Position numbers and translations under genes: made by a program. 64,000 bases of DNA from contig CAJURN010000014.1 of the NCBI GenBank assembly GCA_910589055.1, positions 17,968-81,967 of the forward strand, in the 5' to 3' direction. Below, in pieces: positions 31,968 to 40,972 of this stretch. Below the pieces are notes generated by a model. It saw nothing but the letters and a program-made list of their open reading frames with translations. It ran no database searches and had not been told where the DNA came from. The DNA is from an uncultured Muribaculaceae bacterium (lineage in GTDB: Bacteria > Bacteroidota > Bacteroidia > Bacteroidales > Muribaculaceae). Every line of letters starts with the position of its first letter. Position 1 is the stretch's first letter.

Positions 31968-33737
31968 TTATTTTTCTTCTTCTTCCGGGGTGACTACGGC
32001 CAGGGTGAGCTCGTCGAGCTGCTTCTGGTCGATGGGTGCGGGAGCGTCAAGCATCACGTCGCGGCCGCTGTTGTTCTTGGGGAAGGCGATGCAGTCGCGG
32101 ATGCTGTCGAGTCCGGCGAAGAGCGATACCCAGCGGTCAAGACCGTAGGCGAGACCTCCGTGAGGGGGCGCTCCGAACTTGAAGGCGTTCATGAGGAAGC
32201 CGAACTGTTCCTGAGCCTTTTCGGGAGTGAAGCCGAGGATTTCAAACATCTTGGCCTGGAGGGCGCTGTCGTGGATACGGATCGAACCGCCGCCCACTTC
32301 AACGCCGTTGATAACCATGTCGTAGGCATCGGCGCGCACGGCTGCCGGGTCGGTGTCGAGCATGGGGATGTCTTCGTCCTTGGGATGGGTGAAGGGGTGG
32401 TGCATAGCCATGAGGCGCTGTTCCTCGTCGCTCCATTCAAACATCGGGAAGTCAACCACCCACAGGCAGGCAAACTTGTTCTTGTCGCGCAGACCGAGCT
32501 GACGGCCCATTTCGAGACGGAGCTCGCAGAGCTGCTTGCGGGTTTTCATGATGTCGTCGCCGCTCAGGATGAGGATGAGATCGCCGGGTTCGGCGTCCAT
32601 TGCCTTGCGGAGTTCCTGAAGGGTCTCCTGGGTGTAGAATTTGTCGACGGAAGACTTGACATTGCCGTCGGCTTCGACGCGGGCATATACCATGCCTTTT
32701 GCGCCAATCTGGGGACGTTTTACGTATTCGGTGAGAGCGTCGAGCTGCTTGCGGGTGTAGGAAGCGGCGCCCTTGGCACAGATACCGCCGATGTAGGCTG
32801 CGTTGTCAAACACGCTGAAGCCGTGGCCTTTGAGCACGTCCATCAGTTCGACAAAGCGCATGCCGAAACGGAGGTCGGGCTTGTCGCTGCCGTAGTATTT
32901 CATAGCGTCGGCCCAAGGCATGCGGATGAAGGGTTCGGTGAGTTCGACACCGCGGATTTCCTTGAAGAGGTGCTTCGCCATGCCTTCGAAAAGCTCGATG
33001 ATGTCGTTTTGCTCAACGTAGCTCATTTCGCAGTCGATCTGAGTGAACTCGGGCTGACGGTCGGCGCGGAGGTCTTCGTCGCGGAAGCACTTCACAATCT
33101 GGAAATAGCGGTCCATACCCGACACCATCAGGAGCTGCTTGAGTGTCTGAGGCGACTGGGGCAGGGCGTAGAACTGGCCGGGATTCATGCGGGAGGGCAC
33201 AACGAAGTCGCGTGCACCCTCGGGGGTTGAGCCCACGAGCATAGGAGTCTCGATTTCGAGGAAGCCCTTGCTGTCGAGGTAGCGGCGCACTTCCATAGTC
33301 ATGCGGTGGCGCAGCTCGAGGTTGCGGCGCACGGGAGTGCGGCGGAGGTCCAGATAGCGGTAGCGCATGCGGAGGTCGTCGCCGCCGTCGCTCTCATCTT
33401 CGATGGTGAAAGGCGGTACTTCGCTGGGATTGAGCACGGTGAGCTTGTCGGCGATGATTTCGATGTCGCCTGTGGGGAGGTTGGGGTTCTTGCTGGCACG
33501 TTCGGCCACCTTACCTGTGATCTGCACCACGAACTCGCGTCCGAGATGGTTGGCAGCTTCAGTGAGAGCCTGGTCGTGCTCGACGTTGAACACCACCTGG
33601 GTGAGTCCGTATCGGTCGCGGAGGTCCACAAATGTCATACCTCCCATTTTTCGGGTGCGCTGCACCCATCCGGCGAGGGTCACTTCCGTTCCTGCATCGC
33701 CAATGCGGAGTTCCCCGCACGTTTTGGTTCTGAACAT
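31968..33737 (-). CDS. aspS: Aspartate--tRNA ligase
   Basis: A 589-residue class II aminoacyl-tRNA synthetase. The N-terminal OB fold (GDAGTEVTLAGWVQRTRKMG) binds the anticodon. Motif 2 region is in KCFRDEDLRADRQPEFTQID and motif 3 in GLAYGLDRWVSLFAG. The bacterial GAD insert domain occupies the middle. The conserved RYLDLRR is present. Length matches bacterial AspRS. It heads the operon with nif3 and the zinc-ribbon gene. Confidence 0.98.
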   Translation of the reverse strand: MFRTKTCGELRIGDAGTEVTLAGWVQRTRKMGGMTFVDLRDRYGLTQVVFNVEHDQALTEAANHLGREFVVQITGKVAERASKNPNLPTGDIEIIADKLTVLNPSEVPPFTIEDESDGGDDLRMRYRYLDLRRTPVRRNLELRHRMTMEVRRYLDSKGFLEIETPMLVGSTPEGARDFVVPSRMNPGQFYALPQSPQTLKQLLMVSGMDRYFQIVKCFRDEDLRADRQPEFTQIDCEMSYVEQNDIIELFEGMAKHLFKEIRGVELTEPFIRMPWADAMKYYGSDKPDLRFGMRFVELMDVLKGHGFSVFDNAAYIGGICAKGAASYTRKQLDALTEYVKRPQIGAKGMVYARVEADGNVKSSVDKFYTQETLQELRKAMDAEPGDLILILSGDDIMKTRKQLCELRLEMGRQLGLRDKNKFACLWVVDFPMFEWSDEEQRLMAMHHPFTHPKDEDIPMLDTDPAAVRADAYDMVINGVEVGGGSIRIHDSALQAKMFEILGFTPEKAQEQFGFLMNAFKFGAPPHGGLAYGLDRWVSLFAGLDSIRDCIAFPKNNSGRDVMLDAPAPIDQKQLDELTLAVVTPEEEEK

Positions 33738-33773
33738 GATATGATGTTTTTGCGTTTAGTTTTCTTCAATCTG

Positions 33774-33781
33774 CAAAGATA
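33774..33781 (-). promoter_or_regulatory. -7 element for aspS
   Basis: TATCTTTG on the minus strand, matching TAnnTTTG, 36 nt before the ATG at 33737. Confidence 0.5.
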
Positions 33782-33832
33782 GTGAAAAAAAGTGGAAAGT
33801 AAAGGGCGTTTTTTGGGGGTGAAGGGTGAAAA

Positions 33833-33887
33833 GTGAAATTTTGAAAATAAATTTTCAAGTGAAGATAAATGCTTTTGTCGAAAGAGC
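33833..33887. repeat. Dispersed repeat, copy 1
   Basis: A 55-nt core starting GTGAAATTTTGAAAATAAAT and ending GAAAGAGC is repeated with a single mismatch at 42782-42836. Similarity continues about 25-30 nt downstream (TATTTTCACTTTTCAC versus TATCTTCACTTTTCAC). Both copies lie in intergenic gaps after or before unrelated genes. Flanking GTGAAAAGTGAAA and TTTCACTTTTCAC stretches can pair. Confidence 0.75.
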
Positions 33888-33949
33888 TGATATTTTCACT
33901 TTTCACTTTCCTCTCTTCGCCACATATCCAATGCTATTATCTTCACCTT

Positions 33950-35134
33950 TCACTTTTCACCCTTCACCGTGCTGCTGATGTTTTTAGAAAAGCACCGGTT
34001 GATAATCTGGGCGATGGCGCCGTCGCCGGTGATGTTGCAGGCGGTGCCGAAGCTGTCCATGGATATGTACAGGGCAATCATGAGGGCATTGTCGGCTTCG
34101 GTGAATCCGAGGATTGACGATAGCAGGCCGAGCGATGCCATGATTGCGCCGCCGGGTACTCCCGGGGCGGCCACGATGGTGATTCCGAGCATGCCGATGA
34201 ATCCGGCGAACATCGTAAGGTCGAAGGGCATGCCCTTGGTTATCATCAGCGCCAGGGCGCAGGCGACGATTTTGAGCGTTGAGCCTGACATGTGTATCGT
34301 GGCGCAGAGCGGTACGACGAAGCCGGCCACGTCTTTGTCAACTCCCATGGCTATCGTGCGGTTGAGGGTCACCGGTATAGTTGCCGCCGACGACTGTGTG
34401 CCGAGGGCGGTGAAGTAGGCGGGCATCATGGTCCACAGGCATTTGAACGGATTGCGGCGCGAGAACAGTGACGCGATGCAATATTGCACCACAAGCACTC
34501 CCACATGCAGCACGAAAATCACCACGATGATTTTAATAAAGGTTGCCAGCAGCGGCCCAACCGTTCCGGCCATTGTCATCGACAGGAATATGCCGAAGAT
34601 ATATAGCGGCAGCAGGGGAATTATGGTCTTTACAATAATAAGCCGGATTACGTCGCGGAAGTCGTCGAGTCCTTTGCGCAGGGCTGTCGCGCCCGGTAGC
34701 GCCGCTCCGCCGAAGCCGAGGATGAAAGCGAGGAAAAGCGCTGTCATCACGTTCATCAGAGGGTCAATCGACAAGGTGAAAAATGCTTCCGGCGAACTTC
34801 CGGCGGCGCTGACCTCGCCGTAGGACACATGGCTCAGAAGGGGCGGAAACACGGTCGAGGCCGTGAAATATGCCAGCAATCCCGAGCCGTAGGTCATGAT
34901 GTAGGCCGTGAGCACGGTTGCGGCGAGCATGGCGCCGGCGCGGCGTCCGATTTCGGCAATCGCCGGGGCTACGAAGCCCACAATCAGCAATGGAATAATG
35001 AAGCCTAAGAATGAGCTGAAGATGGAATTGAACGTGGCGAAGCAGCGGGCAAGCCACATCGGAGTCACAAAGCCTGCGCCGATACCGAGCACGATGGCAA
35101 TGATGATGAGAGGGAGGAGTCCGAGTCGTTTCAT
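33950..35134 (-). CDS. Dicarboxylate/amino acid:cation symporter (DAACS)
   Basis: A 394-residue inner-membrane carrier of the GltP/GltT fold. The re-entrant-loop serine stretch is seen in LGTQSSAATIPVTLN and transmembrane 7-8 motifs in VPLCATIHMSGSTLK. The C-terminal part contains DSFGTACNITGDGAIAQII, which binds substrate and cation in the family. It takes up glutamate, aspartate, serine or C4-dicarboxylates with Na+ or H+. It follows tatC by 9 bp. Confidence 0.92.
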   Translation of the reverse strand: MKRLGLLPLIIIAIVLGIGAGFVTPMWLARCFATFNSIFSSFLGFIIPLLIVGFVAPAIAEIGRRAGAMLAATVLTAYIMTYGSGLLAYFTASTVFPPLLSHVSYGEVSAAGSSPEAFFTLSIDPLMNVMTALFLAFILGFGGAALPGATALRKGLDDFRDVIRLIIVKTIIPLLPLYIFGIFLSMTMAGTVGPLLATFIKIIVVIFVLHVGVLVVQYCIASLFSRRNPFKCLWTMMPAYFTALGTQSSAATIPVTLNRTIAMGVDKDVAGFVVPLCATIHMSGSTLKIVACALALMITKGMPFDLTMFAGFIGMLGITIVAAPGVPGGAIMASLGLLSSILGFTEADNALMIALYISMDSFGTACNITGDGAIAQIINRCFSKNISSTVKGEK

Positions 35135-35143
35135 GGTGTTGCG

Positions 35144-35947
35144 TTATTCGGGGCTTGAGGGCTTGACAAGCAGGGCGCTGCCTTCCCAAAGGGCATAGAT
35201 GGGGAGGAAGACTATAAATAAGGTGAACGGGTCGCCCGTGGGAGTGATGAGAGCGGCCACAATCAGCAGCACGACAATGGCATGGCGGCGGTAGCGGGTG
35301 AAAAATCCGCGTGTGAGCAGCCCCATCTTGCCGAGAAGCCATGCAAGCAACGGCAGCTCGAACACGAGACCCATCATGAGCAGAAGGGTGAAGAAATTAT
35401 CCATGTAGGAATCCAGCGACACTATTGCCTGAATACTCGAGCTGAGCCGGTAGTCGGCAAGAAACCTTACCGCAAGAGGGAATACAAGCGCATATCCCAC
35501 GGCCACGCCGAGATAGAACATGATGTTGCCGAAGAGGAAGGCCGTGCGTATTCCACGTTTCTCATGCTCGTAGAGCGCCGGCGATATGAAGGTCCACAGA
35601 AAATATATTATCACCGGGAAGCACACCACAAGTGCCAGCCAGCAGGTGGCCGACATGTGGATGAAGAATTGCGACGTAAGTTCCAGGCTCACCACGTTCA
35701 CCGAAAATCCGGCCTCGGTGCTGAGATCGCCGAAGGTGCTGCCGAGTGCTCCTCCGATTCGGTTGAACAGTTCATAGAGCGGAAAACTGCCCGAGCAGGG
35801 AGCCATTATCACGTTGTCGAAAATCCACGGCATGGCTATGAAGCAGCCCACGGCCACGGCGATGTACACCACGGCAATGCGCACGAGCACACCTCTGAGG
35901 TCGTCGAGGTGGTCCCAGAAAGTCATTTCACCTCCGGATGAGGCCAT
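35144..35947 (-). CDS. tatC: Twin-arginine translocase subunit TatC (housekeeping copy)
   Basis: A 267-residue six-helix membrane protein from the ATG at 35947. It has EMTFWDHLDDLRGVL, where an acidic residue stands at the E. coli Glu15 position, FISPALYEHEKRG with the Glu103 equivalent, and ALITPTGDPFTLF. Compared with the copy at 24017-24862 it shares the fold but differs in the first periplasmic loop and the N-terminal recognition segment. It overlaps the tatA stop by one base (TGATG). Confidence 0.94.
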   Translation of the reverse strand: MASSGGEMTFWDHLDDLRGVLVRIAVVYIAVAVGCFIAMPWIFDNVIMAPCSGSFPLYELFNRIGGALGSTFGDLSTEAGFSVNVVSLELTSQFFIHMSATCWLALVVCFPVIIYFLWTFISPALYEHEKRGIRTAFLFGNIMFYLGVAVGYALVFPLAVRFLADYRLSSSIQAIVSLDSYMDNFFTLLLMMGLVFELPLLAWLLGKMGLLTRGFFTRYRRHAIVVLLIVAALITPTGDPFTLFIVFLPIYALWEGSALLVKPSSPE

Positions 35948-36201
35948 CAATCCCTGTCTTTACCTTTGGGTTCGTCGTTTTCGGAAGTGGCCTTTGGCGA
36001 TTTAGGCTCGACGGGGCGTTCAATCTCGTCCTTTGCTTCCTGGATTCCTTGCTTGAAGGAGTGGATGCCCTTTCCGAGACCGCGCATGAGTTCGGGAATC
36101 TTCTTGCCGCCGAAAAGAAGCAGTACTACAAGGAAGATAATGAGCCATTCCCAACCGCGGAGATTGCCTAAAATAACAGGGATTAGTGTAGCGTATGTCA
36201 T
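35947..36201 (-). CDS. tatA: Twin-arginine translocase subunit TatA/E (housekeeping copy)
   Basis: An 84-residue protein with one membrane helix (GWEWLIIFLVVLLLFGGKKI) and the amphipathic helix PELMRGLGKGIHSFKQGIQE, then a charged tail. It forms the pore of the Tat system for folded proteins. A weak -7 element (TATCTTTA, minus strand, 36232-36239) precedes it. The operon runs tatA, tatC, DAACS symporter. Confidence 0.93.
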   Translation of the reverse strand: MTYATLIPVILGNLRGWEWLIIFLVVLLLFGGKKIPELMRGLGKGIHSFKQGIQEAKDEIERPVEPKSPKATSENDEPKGKDRD

Positions 36202-36261
36202 AAATTACGGAAAAATTTCATTATTTGAGCGTAAAGATACGACATATTCGGCGAAATTACG

Positions 36262-36269
36262 TAAATTTG
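36262..36269 (+). promoter_or_regulatory. -7 element for fabD
   Basis: TAAATTTG matches TAnnTTTG, 35 nt before the ATG at 36305. The divergent gap also contains one exact copy of AATTACGGAA (36203-36212), the half-site of the rnf operator. Confidence 0.5.
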
Positions 36270-36304
36270 TAGCCATTTTTAACACCAATCATACACTCAA
36301 CAGA

Positions 36305-37183
36305 ATGAAAGCATACGTTTTTCCCGGTCAGGGTGCACAGTTCGTAGGTATGGGCAAAGACCTCTACGACAACAATCCCGAAGCCCGCGAACTGTTTGAA
36401 AAAGCAAATGAAATCCTCGGTTTCCGCATCACCGACCTGATGTTCAACGGCACTCCCGAAGACCTCAAGCAGACCAAGGTGACCCAGCCTGCAATATTCA
36501 TCCACTCCGTACTCCTTGCCAAGTCGCTCGGAGCCGACTTCAAGCCCGACATGGTTGCCGGTCACTCCCTCGGCGAATTTTCGGCACTCGTGGCCGCCGG
36601 AGCACTCAGCTTCGAAGACGGTCTGCGCCTCGTGAGCGCCCGTGCCCAGGCAATGCAGAAGGCTTGCGAGCTCAAGCCCTCCACAATGGCGGCCATCATC
36701 GCCCTTCCCGACGAAAAGGTTGAGGAAGTGTGTGCAGGAATTGAAGGCGTGGTTGTGTGCGCCAACTACAACTGCCCCGGTCAGCTCGTGATTTCCGGTG
36801 AAATCGAAGCCATCGACGCCGCTTGCGAGCAGCTCAAGGCTGCAGGCGCAAAGCGTGCTCTCAAACTCCCCGTTGGCGGAGCTTTCCACTCCCCCTGCAT
36901 GGAGCCTGCGCGCGCCGAACTCGCCGAAGCTATCGAACGCACCGAAATCCACACTCCCATCTGTCCCGTTTATCAGAACGTTGACGCTCTTCCCCACACC
37001 GACCCCGCCGAAATCAAGGGCCTTCTCGTGGCACAGCTCACCGCACCCGTACGCTGGACTCAGACCGTAAAGAACATGATTGCCGACGGAGCTACCGAAT
37101 TTGTTGAACTCGGCCCGGGCAAGGTTCTCCAGGGACTCGTTTCCAAAATCGACAAGGAAGTTGCCGTTTCCGGCCTTCAGTAA
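36305..37183 (+). CDS. fabD: Malonyl-CoA:ACP transacylase
   Basis: A 292-residue enzyme that loads malonate on acyl carrier protein for fatty acid synthesis. MKAYVFPGQGAQFVGMGKDL is the family opening; the catalytic Ser lies in GHSLGEFSALVAAG and the His in GGAFHSPCMEPA. An Arg for malonate binding is in LRLVSARAQAM. The frame extends upstream to 35966, but the promoter and family alignment fix the ATG at 36305. Confidence 0.97.
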   Translation: MKAYVFPGQGAQFVGMGKDLYDNNPEARELFEKANEILGFRITDLMFNGTPEDLKQTKVTQPAIFIHSVLLAKSLGADFKPDMVAGHSLGEFSALVAAGALSFEDGLRLVSARAQAMQKACELKPSTMAAIIALPDEKVEEVCAGIEGVVVCANYNCPGQLVISGEIEAIDAACEQLKAAGAKRALKLPVGGAFHSPCMEPARAELAEAIERTEIHTPICPVYQNVDALPHTDPAEIKGLLVAQLTAPVRWTQTVKNMIADGATEFVELGPGKVLQGLVSKIDKEVAVSGLQ

Positions 37184-37229
37184 TATCTTGCAACAATAAG
37201 TGTCCCGCCCGGGGATGCTGATTATATCA

Positions 37230-37273
37230 CAACCCCGCACACCGCAGGCTTTGACCTGATGTGTGCGGGGTTG
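37230..37273 (+). terminator. Hairpin after fabD
   Basis: CAACCCCGCACAC (37230-37242) pairs with GTGTGCGGGGTTG (37261-37273). The loop contains GCAGGCTTTGACC, nearly identical to the loop of the hairpin after raiA. A short T-rich tract follows. Confidence 0.75.
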
Positions 37274-37342
37274 ACTTTATAGAACGATAATGCCGCTGTT
37301 TTTGGGAAAATGTTAGAAAATTGTGTTTTTAGGCATAAAATA

Positions 37343-37374
37343 TTTGGCAGATTGGAAAGTGTGTTATACATTTG
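37343..37374 (+). promoter_or_regulatory. Promoter for the secreted protein at 37482
   Basis: TTTG at 37343-37346 and TACATTTG at 37367-37374, spaced 20 nt. The leader to the ATG is about 100 nt. Confidence 0.65.
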
Positions 37375-37481
37375 CAAAACCGAAGCGTCAACTCAGAGCT
37401 TCAAAAACATCCCGCTTCGGCTCACTCTCCTCTAACGGATATTGAGGAAAAATAATTGTTTAATATCAAACTAATCCACGA

Positions 37482-38747
37482 ATGAAAAAATTTTACACCA
37501 TTCTTGCCGCTGCGGCTGTCACACTTAGTGCAAGTGCAGTGAAACCCATTACTGAAATACTTCCTGCCAATTCTGCTGAAGTAACAGTTTCGAAATCAGC
37601 CAACTTTGCAGTTGCCGATGCTAAAAAATCGGTTCGTGCCGGTCAGAAATATAAAGTACAGGGCGAAAGCCGTGCCGCCGCTACTGTCGACGACATCACC
37701 GAATGGCCCTATGCCGGAGAATTCTATTCACTTGGTACTGCCAATAGCGGATGGAACGGTCCTAACACCATGCTTGTTATCCCCGTAGAAGGCAATCAGG
37801 TGATGATTACCGGTCTGTGGCATCAGAACCTGAGACTTACCGGAACATATGATGCCGCCCAGGGTACTATCTCGATTCCCGCAAAGCAGAATTTTACCGT
37901 GAATACCCAGGCCGGTGAGGCAACCTGCACCGTTGCTCTCCTCGATGTGAAATCTTCACCTTACAAGCAGCTTGACAAGGATATCGTTCTTAATGTGGAC
38001 GCTGCCAACCGCAATATATGGTATGATGCCGAGACTTATACTGCAAACGATGGAAATGCATATTATGCAGAAATAATCGGTATGTGCACCGACGCCGGTA
38101 CGTATTACGATTTTATCGGCTCTATCGACGCCTACATGTTCAATTCATATATGGATTGGGTGTATGCCGTTACAGATGCCAACGATCAGATTCAGCCCGC
38201 TCAGGCATCCGCACCCATCTGGGTTGAAGTTGCTGATGGCAAGATTGGAATTGACAATTTCCTGAACGCAGGTTATACTGCCGCCACAGTTGAACTCACA
38301 CTTGACAAGGCTGCCAAGACTGCAACCGCGACAAAAGCACTTCTCGGTCAGGCAAGCGTATCCGCTACTCAGAAGGTATCGTTCTACCTCTGGGGCTTTG
38401 AAGAAGTAGGTGAAAACCTGAGTGTTACCCCTACCGTAGTATTTGAAGGCGCCGCCGCTCAGTACGAGGATGGAACTCCCTGCACAGTGTTCACAACTCC
38501 TTATTGCGGTATTTTCGACGAAACCGGCAATTATTACCTGTCTGACGAGAATTACACAGCCATCAGCACTCAGTTTGTTGTTGACGGCGACGTATTTAGC
38601 GGAGCCGGAATTGGCAACGTGACCGTAGCTGACGAAAATGCTCCCGTAGAATATTTCAATCTCCAGGGCGTACGCGTTGAGAATCCCTCAAACGGCCTCT
38701 ACATCCGCCGCCAGGGCAACACCGCTACCAAGGTGCTGGTAAAATAA
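37482..38747 (+). CDS. Secreted protein with T9SS-like C-terminal tail
   Basis: A 421-residue protein. MKKFYTILAAAAVTLSASAV is the signal peptide. The mature part is beta-rich with many Ala, Thr and Tyr: DDITEWPYAGEFYSLGTANS, GLWHQNLRLTGTYDAAQGTI, and paired strands thereafter. The C-terminus is GIGNVTVADENAPVEYFNLQ followed by GVRVENPSNGLYIRRQG, almost the same as in the protein at 39285-40871. No enzyme motif is visible. Probably a surface or periplasmic binding protein; the family is common in Muribaculaceae and Prevotella relatives. Confidence 0.75.
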   Translation: MKKFYTILAAAAVTLSASAVKPITEILPANSAEVTVSKSANFAVADAKKSVRAGQKYKVQGESRAAATVDDITEWPYAGEFYSLGTANSGWNGPNTMLVIPVEGNQVMITGLWHQNLRLTGTYDAAQGTISIPAKQNFTVNTQAGEATCTVALLDVKSSPYKQLDKDIVLNVDAANRNIWYDAETYTANDGNAYYAEIIGMCTDAGTYYDFIGSIDAYMFNSYMDWVYAVTDANDQIQPAQASAPIWVEVADGKIGIDNFLNAGYTAATVELTLDKAAKTATATKALLGQASVSATQKVSFYLWGFEEVGENLSVTPTVVFEGAAAQYEDGTPCTVFTTPYCGIFDETGNYYLSDENYTAISTQFVVDGDVFSGAGIGNVTVADENAPVEYFNLQGVRVENPSNGLYIRRQGNTATKVLVK

Positions 38748-39190
38748 AAGAGACATTTGATTTTGGGTTAAAGGTTAAGGGTGAAAAATTAAGATAATAG
38801 TTTTTGCCCGTCTATAAGTCCTATCAGACTTATTAGTCCTATAAGACCCACATCACCCGATAATAAAATTTGCCGCCCGACCGGATTTTCCCGGTCGGGC
38901 GGTCTTTGTTTAAGCCGCCCGATTGCGAGGGCTGCAGAACCGTCATGAAAAGCCATCGCTCTGATTCCGGGGTCTTTCTACGAGCGGCTTCGCCGACGAT
39001 ACTACGAGGCCCGTTGGCGGCTGTATCGTAATTTATTGATGTCCGATAAAAAAACTGCGTAGCAGTGTGTAAGCCGCCATGCTGTTTTTTGTAGCTTCGC
39101 TACTTTTTAATTTTTATCGGGCTTATTTATGTTGGATTGTTTGCCACACCCTCTTTGCGGCGAGCCGCTTATCGGTCGGGGCGGTATAAA
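38748..39190. other. Gene-free stretch with repeats and inverted repeats
   Basis: No credible gene is seen. After AAGTCCTAT-type repeats (38812-38850) and a terminator, 38908-39190 is GC-richer and contains a pair CCGATAAAAA (39043-39052) and TTTTTATCGG (39111-39120) enclosing a small GTAGC/GCTAC hairpin (39091-39103). This could be a decayed small mobile element or a structured RNA; nothing identifies it. Confidence 0.45.
38873..38907 (+). terminator. Intrinsic terminator after the secreted protein gene
   Basis: CCGCCCGACCGG (38873-38884) pairs with CCGGTCGGGCGG (38891-38902), loop ATTTTC, followed by TCTTTG. Confidence 0.8.
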
Positions 39191-39191
39191 T

Positions 39192-39233
39192 AAAATCCTC
39201 CGCCGTCACGCTGTGGTGATGGCGGAGGATTTT
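39192..39233 (-). terminator. Intrinsic terminator of the gene at 39285-40871
   Basis: AAAATCCTCCGCC (39192-39204) and GGCGGAGGATTTT (39221-39233) are perfect complements with a 16-nt loop. On the minus strand the right arm ends in a T-tract. Confidence 0.8.
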
Positions 39234-39284
39234 ATGTGAATGAAAGGGTGATGATTTTTACATCATTTTGCTTTCGAATGGGAT

Positions 39285-40871
39285 TTAGCGGATAACCTGC
39301 TTGCTTACGCTGCCACCCTGCTTAACGATGAAGAGACCGTTTTCGGGATTTGCAACGCGTACGCCCTGGAGGTTGAAGTATTCAACGGGAGCGTTTTCGT
39401 CGGCTACCGAGATATTGCCTACACCGGCACCTCCGGAGAGGGTGATCTTGAAGTCGCCTTCGTTATCAATGGAGTAGAAATCACCGTTGTTGTCGTAGCT
39501 GTAACCAAGTACGAGGGTTCCTTGGGGCATTGTGATTTCATTATCGGTCTTTTTGCCGAAGAGTCCGTACTGTTCAGCTAATGATTCGTAGCCGGCAGTT
39601 GTGTAGTAGTGAGCCAACGACCACATGTAGACTTCGCCGTAGCTGCTGAATCCGAGACCGAGAACACTGGGTTCTACATATACTTTGTTGGGATTGCTGG
39701 CATTTACGTAGATGTAGTGGGTATGGTCGTGAGTGAGAGCGGCAACACCGAAGTAAGAGTGATTTGCGTAAGGAGCTGCGAGGCGGTAGAGACCGGGAGT
39801 GGTGGTGCTTTCTTCAACATCAACGGAAATTTCCTCTTCGTCAACACCCCAGTCAGCGGCAAGAAGAACCTCGTTGTATGTGGCTGTGCCTACGGAAGTC
39901 CAGGTGTCGGTGTCTTCTGTACCTACGAAGTAAAGGGCAGCGCCTTTCTTTACGTTACCTTCTGCATCGAGAGCTGCGAGCAGCACAGTTGTGAGGTCTC
40001 GGCCGGAAAGAGTCACGCCTATTGCAGAGCCGGTCTGTGCATTTATAGCATCGCCGTTAGCGGCTACAATAGCATAGTTTTCGTTGCCACCGGGATAATA
40101 TCCGGGAAGAACGGTAGCTTTTACGCTTGCGATGTCGGCACCTACTTTGTTGAAAGCTATGCCGGTGGTTCCGCAAAGGCTTGTGGAGCTTACATTGAGG
40201 GCATAATCTTTCACGTCAGCGCCGGGCAGGGCAATTGCAAATTCACCTTCAAGGTTACAAAGCGCCCAGCCGGTTTGTCCATAGATGGCAAATGTCTCTG
40301 CCTCAAAGGAGATTACTTTATCTTCAAGAGTGCCGTAGTACTCGTAGCTGGTCCACTCGTTTTCTTCATTAAGATGTGAGAATGTGAATATACCATAAGG
40401 TGTGATGTCGCCGTCGATATACACCTTGTCGGGATTCGTGGCATTGACATAGACGTAGTTTTCGGAATCGGTGGCTCCCATAAGCTGTGAGATTTCGCAA
40501 TCTACCGAGTAGGGAAGCAGGCGGTAGTAGCCGGGAGTTGTGGCGCTTTCTTCAATGTCAACCTGCCAGGAAAGTCCTGAAGGTATATCGGAATATACAG
40601 AGAAGAGACCTTCGAACCATGTGCCTTGGCCAATGTTGTTCCATTCGCCTGCAGGTGCGACTTTCATTCTGGAGTGGGACTCGCTTGCTGCGGAGACTTC
40701 CAATTTGACATCGGCAAGTTTGGTATTCTTGGATACTGTGCCCAGTTGGGTGTCGGGAACTGCGGTTCTGAACGCCGAAGCATCAGAGGTTACTGTCAGA
40801 GGTGCTGCGGCTGATGCTGATACTGATACTGCCACAGTAGCAAAAGCAAGTGCAGAGTAAAGTTTTTTCAT
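39285..40871 (-). CDS. Secreted two-repeat protein with T9SS-like C-terminal tail
   Basis: A 528-residue protein with signal peptide MKKLYSALAFATVAVSVSAS. The sequence holds two versions of one module: EWNNIGQGTWFEGLFSVYSD onward to about residue 220, and TWTSVGTATYNEVLLAADWG to about 480. Each has a VDxEES-TTPGxYRL strand pair and a YVNAxNPxKVYV strand. The first module matches the partial protein at 1-588. The C-terminus GVGNISVADENAPVEYFNLQ then GVRVANPENGLFIVKQG is shared with the protein at 37482. Function is unknown; extracellular location is likely. Confidence 0.78.
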   Translation of the reverse strand: MKKLYSALAFATVAVSVSASAAAPLTVTSDASAFRTAVPDTQLGTVSKNTKLADVKLEVSAASESHSRMKVAPAGEWNNIGQGTWFEGLFSVYSDIPSGLSWQVDIEESATTPGYYRLLPYSVDCEISQLMGATDSENYVYVNATNPDKVYIDGDITPYGIFTFSHLNEENEWTSYEYYGTLEDKVISFEAETFAIYGQTGWALCNLEGEFAIALPGADVKDYALNVSSTSLCGTTGIAFNKVGADIASVKATVLPGYYPGGNENYAIVAANGDAINAQTGSAIGVTLSGRDLTTVLLAALDAEGNVKKGAALYFVGTEDTDTWTSVGTATYNEVLLAADWGVDEEEISVDVEESTTTPGLYRLAAPYANHSYFGVAALTHDHTHYIYVNASNPNKVYVEPSVLGLGFSSYGEVYMWSLAHYYTTAGYESLAEQYGLFGKKTDNEITMPQGTLVLGYSYDNNGDFYSIDNEGDFKITLSGGAGVGNISVADENAPVEYFNLQGVRVANPENGLFIVKQGGSVSKQVIR

Positions 40872-40972
40872 ACCTTTGAAATTGATAATTTATGGATTAA
40901 TGAGGTTATGATAAAAATCGAAGAAAGTGTGTTTTTGAAGCCTGGAAATGATTGGGTTTTCTTCGACTCTGC

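Noticed and set aside
31653..33230. 525-residue plus-strand open frame opposite nif3 and aspS
   Set aside because: Antisense to two confidently identified genes; it spans both and their junction.
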